DNA of 7,846 nt, from NCBI GenBank assembly GCA_900757465.1, contig CAAENY010000062.1, positions 1 through 7,846 on the forward strand, written 5' to 3'. The notes beneath the pieces are model-generated. The model was given only the letters and a program-made list of their open reading frames with translations. It ran no database searches and had not been told where the DNA came from. The position numbers were made by a program, and so were the translations under genes. This DNA comes from an uncultured Collinsella sp. (GTDB lineage: Bacteria; Actinomycetota; Coriobacteriia; Coriobacteriales; Coriobacteriaceae). Below, piece by piece: positions 1 through 6,377 of this stretch (position 1 is its first letter; each line of letters begins with the position of its first letter).

Positions 1-846
1 CGTATCGAGGTGGATACGCAGCCCGTCAGAGGGGACTCGAATCGCAATTAGCTCGGTGGTCTGGAATTTATTTGAGGTCAGGAGCTCTTTGGCAAGTGAC
101 TCGACGGCGGCGGGTTCAGTTCGGTCAGAGATTCCAACTAATAATGTCTTAGCACTGATAACAAGAATGTCTCCGCCTTCGATATGGTAACTACTCCTGT
201 TCAAATCACATACCGGGGTTTCTCCCATGATCTTGTGGTGGGTGAATATCTGCCGGTATAAGGCGACCTCACGATCACGCTCAGGCCAATACATATGATT
301 TAGGATGATGCCGTCTCCGACTACCACAGCAGGATCACGAGTGAAAAAAAGCGTGTTGAGGGGATTGACCAAGAGCGAGGCGGGGTCAAATTGCTCGTGC
401 ACGAGCGCCCGTAGTGTTTCCGACTGGTTTGAACATAGCTCAGTGTCTCCAAAGCGAATGCCGTTAAGTACTATATTCACCAATTCCTGGGTGTTCTTAG
501 CGTTCTCAAACAGCTGGGTTATTGTCTCGAGGAACTCTCTGCCTGTTGCCCCACTGCAACGGAGGTAGTCATCAATAAAACATTTAAGTGATTGGGGCTC
601 AGTTTCAAGTGAGTCTTCGAGAAGGTCCCTAATTTCAATGGTTTCTACGCCATGCTTCTCAAGCAATTGAACCATGGAATCGTGCTCATATATTGCTTTG
701 TCGAGGTCAAAACGACCGCTCCATTTTCGCAGGGAGAAAACTTGGCTGAAGTCGGCATCAGGGTAGTTTTGTGTTTCAGTTCCTGGTCGATGGACAAGTA
801 CGGCTTTTAAATGACCGATTTCATTTGTTATGTGTACGCCTTGCAT
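1..846 (-). CDS. Arginine deiminase-family protein, divergent paralog (C-terminus beyond window edge)
   Basis: The minus strand is open from an ATG at 846 to the window edge, giving 282 residues, roughly the first two thirds of an arginine deiminase (arginine + water to citrulline + ammonia, cytoplasmic). Visible family motifs are HRPG (res 19-22), FTRDP with catalytic Asp171, Arg190 in MYWPER, HIEGGD with Glu223, Arg242 in GISDR, and IHLDT with His279 and Asp281. The catalytic Cys near the C-terminus would lie outside the window. The start is supported by an AGGAGA Shine-Dalgarno about 6 nt upstream. It differs clearly from the ADI at 2570: residues 35-50 do not match the usual segment there, and the conserved Asn before FTRD is displaced (N-T-L-F-FTRD, one residue too long). 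It is divergent from the transporter-ADI-carbamoyltransferase operon and probably shares its control region. ADI family membership is sure; free arginine as substrate is less so. Confidence 0.93.
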   Translation of the reverse strand, partial: MQGVHITNEIGHLKAVLVHRPGTETQNYPDADFSQVFSLRKWSGRFDLDKAIYEHDSMVQLLEKHGVETIEIRDLLEDSLETEPQSLKCFIDDYLRCSGATGREFLETITQLFENAKNTQELVNIVLNGIRFGDTELCSNQSETLRALVHEQFDPASLLVNPLNTLFFTRDPAVVVGDGIILNHMYWPERDREVALYRQIFTHHKIMGETPVCDLNRSSYHIEGGDILVISAKTLLVGISDRTEPAAVESLAKELLTSNKFQTTELIAIRVPSDGLRIHLDT

Positions 847-871
847 GTCTGTCTCCTGTCCTGCTGGTTTT

Positions 872-878
872 TATATAA
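872..878 (-). promoter_or_regulatory. Possible -10 element for the minus-strand ADI gene
   Basis: The run TTATATA lies 26-32 bp upstream of the ATG at 846 and reads TATATAA on the minus strand. That position would give a short leader of about 20 nt carrying the AGGAGA site. I see no good -35 hexamer at normal spacing, so the promoter would need an activator, or the match is chance in an AT-rich stretch. Confidence 0.3.
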
Positions 879-928
879 GGCTAAGGCAGGTTCCTTGTTG
901 TGTTGCGGAAAAGTTAAAAGACGTATGT

Positions 929-949
929 AATTGATAAATAACATCAATT
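929..949. promoter_or_regulatory. Operator-like perfect dyad, AATTGAT-N7-ATCAATT
   Basis: This is a perfect 7-bp inverted repeat with a 7-bp spacer in the intergenic region between two divergent ADI-type transcription units. A near copy follows 31 bp downstream (960-980). Arms separated by 7 bp, with a strong site and a weaker one about three helical turns apart, resemble the recognition and activation sites of LysR-type regulators. The strict T-N11-A form is not met, however. It is not an FNR box, which has a 4-bp spacer, and it does not match the ArgR/AhrC consensus well. The bound regulator is unknown and none is encoded in the window. Confidence 0.55.
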
Positions 950-959
950 TTAAATATCA

Positions 960-980
960 GATTGATTAATAACGTCACTT
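960..980. promoter_or_regulatory. Second, imperfect copy of the operator-like dyad
   Basis: Aligned without gaps to 929-949, it matches 17 of 21 positions, including TTGAT, the ATAAC of the spacer and the TCA of the right arm. The right arm has decayed from ATCAATT to GTCACTT. It is in the same orientation and 31 bp away, so both sites would face the same side of the helix. If the pair works as in LysR systems, the promoter it activates would lie to the right and drive the operon at 1100. Confidence 0.45.
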
Positions 981-1014
981 TAGCTGCCGTTCATAGGTGA
1001 AAAGCGACACGATG

Positions 1015-1036
1015 GCGATGGTTGGCCGACCACCGC
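1015..1036. promoter_or_regulatory. Imperfect 22-bp dyad centred on GGCC
   Basis: The stretch reads nearly the same on both strands: 18 of 22 positions are symmetric around a central GGCC. As RNA it could form a stem of GCG/CGC, an A-C mismatch, UGGU/ACCA and a U-G wobble, with a GGCC loop. It lies 64 bp before the transporter start, so it may be a repressor site or a 5' leader hairpin. It is unrelated in sequence to the two dyads upstream. Confidence 0.35.
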
Positions 1037-1099
1037 TGAGCAACCTCATACATTTATGGTGCCAGCTGGATAGATGGGAAAAGGAATGAAGGAGGAGAT

Positions 1100-2541
1100 A
1101 TGGCAGCGGAAAGTTCGAAAGGCATCAAGCAGTTCAAGGTCCCGCACGTATATGCGATCATCTTTGCACTTATGGTCATCTTCGCTGTTCTCACGTGGAT
1201 TGTTCCCTCTGGGTCCTATCAGCGTCAGGAGGTGAACGGTCGTGAAGTCACTGTCGCAGGTACGTATGAGCAGAGTGAAAAGACATATATTGACGAGGAA
1301 ACCGGGGATGAAGTAGATCCAGACAAGGCGTCTTCGATGTTCTTCAGGCTCCAACGCGCGGTATACAAGAGGCAATTGAGGTCGTTGCATTCATCTTGAT
1401 TGTGGGCGGTTCGTTTCAGGTTATTACTAAAACGGGCGCTATCACGAGCGGAATGGGTCGTGTCGTTCGCCGCTTTAAGAACAAAGACATTCTAATTATT
1501 CCTATTGCGATGGTTCTCTTTGCATTGGGCGGAACGAGCTTTGGCATGGCGGAAGAAACTCTCCCGTTCTTTGCGATCTTCATGCCAATTATGATGGCCA
1601 TGGGCTTCGACTCGATGACGGCGTTCATGGTCGTGTTCGTTGGAGCGCGCACGGGTTACATCGCCTCAACGATTAATCCGTTTAATGTTCTCATTGCGCA
1701 AGGTATTCTTGGTATTCAGGGCAACCCCCAGCTGTGGCTGCGTATGATTGCCTGGGTTGTTTTGACTGCCGTTGCAATTACTTGGGTTGTCCTCTATGCA
1801 CGAAGGGTAAAGAAGAACCCTGAGTCATCGATCACATTTGAGGATGATATCGCCAAGAAAGTCGAGTTCGCTGCCGATGAATCTGCCCTTGACGCGGAAT
1901 TTACGGGTCGTCAAAAAGGCGTGCTTGCGGTATTTATCGCTGGTATGTGCCTTATCATCTGGGGACTTGTGACCCAGGGCTGGTATATGAACGAGATTTC
2001 TGCGGTCTTTTTGGCCATGGGCCTGTTGGCTGGTGTTATTGCGGGCTTTAGTCAGGACGTCATCGCTCAGGAATTTGTTGCGGGTATCGCTGACTTTGCT
2101 TTCTCGGCAATTGTCGTTGGACTTGCGCGTGGCATCCTTGTCATTGCCTCTGACGGCATGATCATCGATACCATCCTCAATGCGCTCGCCACTGGTCTGG
2201 GCGGCATCCCGGCGGTTCTCTTTACTACGCTTCTTTATGCGGTTGAGAACCTCCTGGCGATTCTGGTTCCCAGCTCATCTGGCCTTGCAGCACTGACCGC
2301 TCCCATTTTTGGACCTTTGACCGAACTCATGGGCCTTAATCCCGAGGCCGCCGTGTGGGCTCTCTCCATGGGTAGCGCGACGATGTCTTTGATCTGTCCT
2401 ACTAGCGCCATTCTTGTAGCGGGTTTGGGCGTGTGCAAGATCAAGCTTGGCCAGTGGTGGAAGACCGTTTGGAAATTCTTCTTGGTCGTGTCGCTCATCA
2501 ATATCGTATTCGTAGCAATCTCGGGACTTATTGCCCTGTAG
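1100..2541 (+). pseudogene. YfcC/DcuC-family transporter, probable arginine/ornithine exchanger, split by a frameshift
   Basis: Inner-membrane carrier of the YfcC / C4-dicarboxylate anaerobic carrier (DcuC) family, the family that includes the ArcD-type arginine/ornithine antiporters of streptococcal arc operons. The ATG at 1100 has a strong AAGGAGGAG site. The first frame gives FKVPH, a first membrane segment (res 17-37) and a PSGSY motif, then runs into unrelated sequence and stops at 1397-1399. The family sequence resumes in another frame at 1330 (VFDVLQAPTRGIQEA, then the IVGGSF segment) and continues to TAG at 2539-2541 with GMAEE, STINPF, PSSSG and CPTS motifs and about a dozen hydrophobic segments. 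Joined, it is about 480 residues, normal for the family. One lost base explains the break. It precedes the ADI gene by 28 bp, which fits substrate supply. The substrate is inferred from context. The protein is inactive if the frameshift is real, intact if it is a sequencing error. Confidence 0.85.
1325..1333 (+). other. Frameshift site in the transporter gene
   Basis: The upstream frame reads D-K up to 1327 (aag), and the downstream family frame starts with gtc at 1330-1332, leaving two bases (gc) between. A single missing base restores continuity. The downstream frame is closed by a TGA at 1309-1311, so the shift must fall between there and about 1330. No heptameric slippery sequence is visible, so programmed frameshifting is unlikely. 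The first available start in the downstream frame, a TTG at 1396, has no well-placed ribosome binding site and would cut into a membrane segment. Confidence 0.8.
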
Positions 2542-2569
2542 GTTTCGTGTCTGAAATGGAGTAACAGGA

Positions 2570-3814
2570 ATGTCTAAAGGACTGAATGTACACAGCGAGA
2601 TTGGTAAGCTCAAGAAAGTTGTGCTTCACCGCCCTGGTCGTGACCTTGTGAACGTAAAGGCAGAAGAGTTCGAGGATGTCTGGATTCACGACTGCTTCTA
2701 TCTTGATGTGGCTCAAAAGGAGCATGATGCCTTTGCGGATCTTCTGAGGAGCGAAGGTGTTGAGGTTCTCTATATGGAGAAACTCGTTGCTGAAGCGCTG
2801 GATGCATGCCCCTCGGCTCGCGCTGAGTTTACCGATACATTTATGGCTGAGAGCGGGATTGTCAATCCTATGCTTGAGCAGGCTGTTCGTGAAAAGCTCG
2901 ACGCTATTTCAGATTCGTATCAGTTTGTACTTGAGGCTATGGGGGGGTATCGTTATCGTGACCTTGAGCTGCCTCGCGTTTCGACTACGCTTAGTATGAT
3001 GGATAATGAGGATGCGAAGCCCGATGATTTGGTGTTGAAGCCTCTTCCGAGTTCATATTTCTCTCGCGATCCTCTTGCTTCCGTGGGCAAAGGCGTTCTG
3101 CTTCACCATATGTATTGGAAACAGCGAGATCGTGAAGTGCCCTTCTACGAAGCGATTTTCAAATACCATCCCGATTATGCAGGGACTCCGATTTGGTACG
3201 ACCATAAGAATCCCTGGCATATCGAGGGCGGTGATGTGCTTAACATTAACGCTCATACCTTGGCTATTGGAATTAGCCAGCGAACTGAGGCGGCTGCGAT
3301 TGAGGAGCTTGCAAAGAATTTGTTCTGGGGATCTGGGAATTCTGAGATCGATACCGTTTACGCTATTAAAATCCCCAACGGCTATGCTTACATGCATCTT
3401 GACACCGTTTGCACCATGGTGGATTTCGATAAGTTCACAGTTTATCCCGGTATTTTTGAGACCCTTCGTGTTTATCGTCTGACTCGTGGTGACTCTGAGG
3501 GAATGGTCGCTGTTCAAGAGATTGATGACACGCTTGAGCATATTCTTGAAATGGCTACTGGCGTGGAGAAGGTGCAGCTTATTGAGTGCGGTGCCGGCGA
3601 TATGGTTGAGGCATCTCGCGAGCAGTGGAACGACGGGTCGAACACTCTTGCCGTTGCTCCTGGTAAAGTCTGTGTTTACGAGCGCAATGTTGTCACAAAT
3701 GATGAGCTCTACAAGAACGGTTTGGAACTTTTGGTCGTTCCCTCCGAGGAACTGTCCCGCGGTCGTGGTGGCCCGCGCTGCATGAGCATGCCCTTCTGGC
3801 GCGAAGATATTTAG
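2570..3814 (+). CDS. arcA: Arginine deiminase
   Basis: Cytoplasmic enzyme that hydrolyses arginine to citrulline and ammonia, first step of the arginine deiminase pathway. The 414-residue length is normal for the family. Visible: HRPG (res 20-23), the helical insertion domain (about 70-155), FSRDP with catalytic Asp167, Arg186 in MYWKQR, HIEGGD with Glu219, Arg238 in GISQR, MHLDT with His276 and Asp278, and GRGGPRCMSMP with the nucleophile Cys404. The ATG at 2570 has a GGAG site 8 nt upstream. It follows the transporter by 28 bp and precedes the carbamoyltransferase by about 30 bp, so the three are one operon. Oddities: the family's Asn in the PLPN/PMPN motif (Asn160 of the Pseudomonas enzyme, near the amino-acid end of bound arginine) is Ser161 here, and the usual L-N-x-M is L-H-H-M. 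Catalysis should be intact; substrate preference could differ. Confidence 0.95.
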   Translation: MSKGLNVHSEIGKLKKVVLHRPGRDLVNVKAEEFEDVWIHDCFYLDVAQKEHDAFADLLRSEGVEVLYMEKLVAEALDACPSARAEFTDTFMAESGIVNPMLEQAVREKLDAISDSYQFVLEAMGGYRYRDLELPRVSTTLSMMDNEDAKPDDLVLKPLPSSYFSRDPLASVGKGVLLHHMYWKQRDREVPFYEAIFKYHPDYAGTPIWYDHKNPWHIEGGDVLNINAHTLAIGISQRTEAAAIEELAKNLFWGSGNSEIDTVYAIKIPNGYAYMHLDTVCTMVDFDKFTVYPGIFETLRVYRLTRGDSEGMVAVQEIDDTLEHILEMATGVEKVQLIECGAGDMVEASREQWNDGSNTLAVAPGKVCVYERNVVTNDELYKNGLELLVVPSEELSRGRGGPRCMSMPFWREDI

Positions 3815-3846
3815 TTGCAAATCCACTGTGATGGGAGATGGCGAAT

Positions 3847-4857
3847 ATGGGTGTTAATATCGCTGGGCGCAGTTTTCTGAAGCTGCTTGATTACACGACG
3901 GAAGAGATTGAGTATCTGCTTGAGCTTTCTGCTAACTTCAAAAGCATGAAGCGTGCCGGTGTTCCGCATAAATACCTTGAAGGCAAGAATATTGTTTTGC
4001 TATTTGAGAAGACTTCCACGCGTACTCGCTGCGCCTTCGAAGTTGGTGCACTTGACCTTGGCATGGGTGTAACTTATTTGGATCCGGGCTCGTCTCAGAT
4101 GGGCAAAAAGGAGTCGATTGAGGACACGGCTCGCGTCCTTGGCCGCATGTATGACGGAATTGAATACCGCGGCTTTGAACAGGCGAAGGTTGAGGAGCTT
4201 GCTGCAAAAGCTGGGGTTCCCGTTTGGAATGGGCTGACTACTGAATTTCACCCGACTCAAGTGCTTGCCGATATTCTGACCATGCGTGAAGAGTTTGGAG
4301 AGATTAAGGGCAGGAAACTTACATTTTTTGGTAAGGCGGCCGGAAACGTCGCTGATTCGCTCATGGTCATTTGCGCTAAGCTCGGCATTAACTACTGTTC
4401 TTGCGGCCCAATCGGGGGAAATTCGGAGGGGGCTACATCCTATAATCCTGAACTCCTTGCAGAATGTAGTCGTATTGCGGCCGAGCATGGATCGACGGTT
4501 ACCATTACAGAGGATATTGAGGAAGGCGCTCGTGATGCCGATGTAATTTACACGGATGTTTGGGTTGGCATGGGTCAGCCCGCAGAGCTGTGGGAAAGCC
4601 GCATTAAGCTCATGTCGCCGTATCGTGTGACCGCTGAGGTGATGTCTATGGCAAAGCCCGAGGCGATTTTCCTCCACTGCCTTCCGAGCTTCCACGATAC
4701 TAATACTACTGTTGGTGCCGAAATTGCTGAGAAGTTTGGAGTTACCGAAATGGAAGTCACGGACGAGGTTTTTGAGTCCGATAAGTCTCGTGTTTTCCAA
4801 GAAGCGGAGAATCGCATGCATACGATTAAGGCGGTGATGTACGCAACGCTTAAGTAG
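3847..4857 (+). CDS. arcB: Ornithine carbamoyltransferase, catabolic type
   Basis: Cytoplasmic transcarbamylase that in this operon would split citrulline with phosphate into ornithine and carbamoyl phosphate. Of two in-frame starts (3838 and 3847) I prefer 3847: GGGAG at 3833-3837 is 9 nt away, and the resulting MGVNIAGRSFL lines up with the Pseudomonas ArcB N-terminus; the 3838 start abuts the GGGAG. The 336 residues hold STRTR (57-61, carbamoyl phosphate binding), Arg108 in EYRGF, HPTQ (135-138), HCLP (277-280, catalytic Cys278) and ENRMHTIKA near the end. Two motifs are unusual. The family's GDxRNNV is GKAAGNV (162-168), keeping only the second Asn. The ornithine-binding DxWxSMG is DVWVGMG (237-243), with Gly241 for Ser. 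The DVW and GMG pattern does not fit putrescine carbamoyltransferase as I recall it. Transcarbamylase identity is sure; ornithine as acceptor is likely but not certain. Confidence 0.93.
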   Translation: MGVNIAGRSFLKLLDYTTEEIEYLLELSANFKSMKRAGVPHKYLEGKNIVLLFEKTSTRTRCAFEVGALDLGMGVTYLDPGSSQMGKKESIEDTARVLGRMYDGIEYRGFEQAKVEELAAKAGVPVWNGLTTEFHPTQVLADILTMREEFGEIKGRKLTFFGKAAGNVADSLMVICAKLGINYCSCGPIGGNSEGATSYNPELLAECSRIAAEHGSTVTITEDIEEGARDADVIYTDVWVGMGQPAELWESRIKLMSPYRVTAEVMSMAKPEAIFLHCLPSFHDTNTTVGAEIAEKFGVTEMEVTDEVFESDKSRVFQEAENRMHTIKAVMYATLK

Positions 4858-4863
4858 CGGGGC

Positions 4864-4911
4864 GTTGAGAAAACAGTCGCAAATCTGTTTCCATACTATA
4901 TTTCTCTCAAC
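4864..4911 (+). terminator. Compound hairpin after arcB, possible terminator
   Basis: Two nested stems lie just past the arcB stop. An outer 7-bp stem pairs GTTGAGA (4864-4870) with TCTCAAC (4905-4911). An inner 6-bp stem pairs AAACAG (4871-4876) with CTGTTT (4885-4890) around an 8-nt loop. Fourteen bases on the 3' side are unpaired and no clean T-run follows, so it is a weak terminator candidate; it could instead protect the mRNA end. Confidence 0.35.
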
Positions 4912-4941
4912 AAGCTGATAGGATACAGGGGAGAATGATGC

Positions 4942-4972
4942 GCGCGTCAGTCGATTTTTTCGACTGACGCGC
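4942..4972. terminator. Perfect 13-bp hairpin between arcB and queA
   Basis: GCGCGTCAGTCGA (4942-4954) pairs completely with TCGACTGACGCGC (4960-4972) around a five-T loop, followed only by TTTG. A strong GC-rich stem between unrelated genes fits a factor-independent terminator of the arc operon, though the T-tail is short. Its 3' edge is only 18 nt from the queA ATG, so it may also affect queA expression. A nine-codon reading frame (4938-4967), preceded by AGGGGAG, overlaps the stem. Confidence 0.6.
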
Positions 4973-4990
4973 TTTGTGAAAGAGGCAAAG

Positions 4991-6202
4991 ATGCGTACCG
5001 ATGATTTTGACTATAACCTGCCCGAAGAGCTCATTGCCCAGGCTCCTGCCGAGCCGCGCGACTCCTGCCGCCTGCTGGTGGTGGATCGCAAGGGCTCCCA
5101 GGCGGGAACGCCGCTGGAGCACGGCGGTACCGTTGAGCACCGCATCTTCCGCGACATCATCGACTATATCGAGCCGGGCGACGTGCTCGTCATCAATCAG
5201 ACGCGCGTGATGCCGGCTCGCCTGATCGGTCGCAAAGCCGGCTCGGGCGGCGTGGTCGAGACTCTGCTGCTCAAGCGCCGCGAGGACGTGGATCCGTTGG
5301 GCCATGTTTGGGAGTGCTTGGTCAAGCCGGGCAAGCGCCTGAAGCCCGGTGCTCATATTGAGTATCGCGCCGGTGGCGCCCATGCGCCCGAGGGGGCTCC
5401 CGTGGTGCTGACGGCCGAGGTTGTCGACTTTGTCACCGATAGCCGCGGCGGCCGTCTGGTGCGTTTTGAGCCGGCCGGTTGCAATGCCGCCGGCGACCCG
5501 CGCACGCTCGACGAGGCCATCCACGCTGCCGGTCACGTGCCGCTGCCGCCCTACATTACCGATTACGAGGGCGATCCCGAGAAGTACCAGACCGTCTACG
5601 CCATGAAGGAGGAGCACTCGGCCGCTGCTCCCACGGCTGGCCTGCACTTCACGCCCGAGCTCATGGCTGCAATTGAGGCCAAGGGCGCCAAGTTTGCCGC
5701 CGTCGAGCTCGAGGTGGGTATCGATACCTTCCGTCTGGTGGAGGAGGACGACCCCACGCAGCACGTGATGCACACGGAGCGCTATCATGTGTCGCAGGAG
5801 GTTGTCGACGCCGTGCATAAGGCGAAGGCCGAGGGTCATCGTGTGATCGCCGTCGGCACTACCGCGGTGCGCTCGCTCGAGAGCGCGTTTGACACGGACG
5901 CGCCGGTGTCCGATCCGGCCGTGACGGCGCGCTATTTTGAAGGCCGCGAGGACGGGGCCGATACGCTTGGCCGCGGTGACATCGTGGTGCGCGAGAACGC
6001 CACGACGCAGCTTTACCTCATGCCCGGCTCGACCTATCACGTGGTCGATGCGCTGATCACGAACTTCCATGTGCCGCGCTCCACGCTCATGATGCTCGTG
6101 AGCGCGCTTGCCACCCGCGACCAGATCATGGATGCCTACGCCGCTGCCATCGAGGAGCGCTACCGCTTCTTCAGCTTTGGCGACGCCATGCTCATTCTGT
6201 AG
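4991..6202 (+). CDS. queA: S-adenosylmethionine:tRNA ribosyltransferase-isomerase
   Basis: Transfers and isomerises the ribosyl group of S-adenosylmethionine onto preQ1 at the wobble position of GUN-anticodon tRNAs, forming epoxyqueuosine; cytoplasmic. The whole length matches the family: an N-terminal DFDYNLPEELIAQ, PAEPRD (19-24), INQTRVMPARL (68-78), AAAPTAGLHF (211-220), VGTTAVRSLES (288-298), ITNFHVPRSTL (356-366) and YRFFSFGDAM (391-400). I chose the ATG at 4991, with AGAGG five bases upstream, over an in-frame GTG at 4976, because family members begin right at the equivalent of MRTDDFDY. At 403 residues it is longer than the E. coli enzyme (about 356). Extra sequence lies near residues 34-46, 125-138 and 299-340. 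Its GC-rich codon use matches the right-hand neighbour and contrasts with the arc genes. No preQ1 riboswitch is recognisable upstream. Confidence 0.97.
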   Translation: MRTDDFDYNLPEELIAQAPAEPRDSCRLLVVDRKGSQAGTPLEHGGTVEHRIFRDIIDYIEPGDVLVINQTRVMPARLIGRKAGSGGVVETLLLKRREDVDPLGHVWECLVKPGKRLKPGAHIEYRAGGAHAPEGAPVVLTAEVVDFVTDSRGGRLVRFEPAGCNAAGDPRTLDEAIHAAGHVPLPPYITDYEGDPEKYQTVYAMKEEHSAAAPTAGLHFTPELMAAIEAKGAKFAAVELEVGIDTFRLVEEDDPTQHVMHTERYHVSQEVVDAVHKAKAEGHRVIAVGTTAVRSLESAFDTDAPVSDPAVTARYFEGREDGADTLGRGDIVVRENATTQLYLMPGSTYHVVDALITNFHVPRSTLMMLVSALATRDQIMDAYAAAIEERYRFFSFGDAMLIL

Positions 6203-6230
6203 GTTACGGCGTTTTACAAACGCCGTAACC
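6202..6230. terminator. Hairpin at the end of queA
   Basis: A perfect 13-bp stem, GGTTACGGCGTTT pairing with AAACGCCGTAACC around the loop TAC, begins at the last base of the queA stop codon. There is no T-run after it, so it is not a textbook intrinsic terminator. Its place between convergent genes suggests transcript-end formation or protection. Confidence 0.6.
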
Positions 6231-6242
6231 GGTCGACGCTGC

Positions 6243-6341
6243 AAACCCGCCAGAGCGGCAATCTGCCTTTCAACTTCGGCGGCATGACCAGAAGGTCAAT
6301 GCCGCCTTGTTTCAAGGCACCTTGCTCGCTCTGGCGGGTTT
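6243..6341. repeat. Compound palindrome of about 99 nt
   Basis: The outer arms are a perfect 15-bp inverted repeat, AAACCCGCCAGAGCG (6243-6257) with CGCTCTGGCGGGTTT (6327-6341). Inside are TGCCTT (6264-6269) with AAGGCA (6314-6319). At the tip GGCGGCATGACC (6278-6289) pairs with GGTC-ATGCCGCC (6294-6306, one bulged A) around AGAA. The nested stems make one long imperfect hairpin ending in TTTT on the plus strand. It could be a second terminator for queA, a structured RNA, or a miniature palindromic repeat element. Confidence 0.6.
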
Positions 6342-6377
6342 TCGCTGACTTCGCCAAACCTCGGCGTCGCCGTTGTT

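Noticed and set aside
305..568. A plus-strand 87-codon frame
   Set aside because: It is antisense to the arginine deiminase paralog on the minus strand, which explains the region and is open from 846 to the edge.
929..949. FNR/ArcR-like box
   Set aside because: The arms TTGAT and ATCAA match the FNR half-sites, but the spacer is 7 bp instead of 4, so the protein contacts would not fit.
1320..1335. Programmed ribosomal frameshift in the transporter
   Set aside because: No X-XXY-YYZ slippery heptamer or following pseudoknot is evident, and this family is not known to use frameshifting.
3053..3826. A 257-codon minus-strand frame inside arcA, and a 273-codon one inside arcB (4000-4821)
   Set aside because: Both are antisense to full-length, motif-complete enzymes and have no recognisable domain.
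4858..4990. preQ1 riboswitch upstream of queA
   Set aside because: I see no preQ1-type stem with an A-rich tail pairing near the ribosome binding site; only simple hairpins are present.
4907..6244. A 445-codon open frame on the minus strand opposite queA
   Set aside because: It mirrors the GC-rich queA codons; its product is rich in His, Arg and Gly, resembles no family I know, and queA accounts for the whole stretch.
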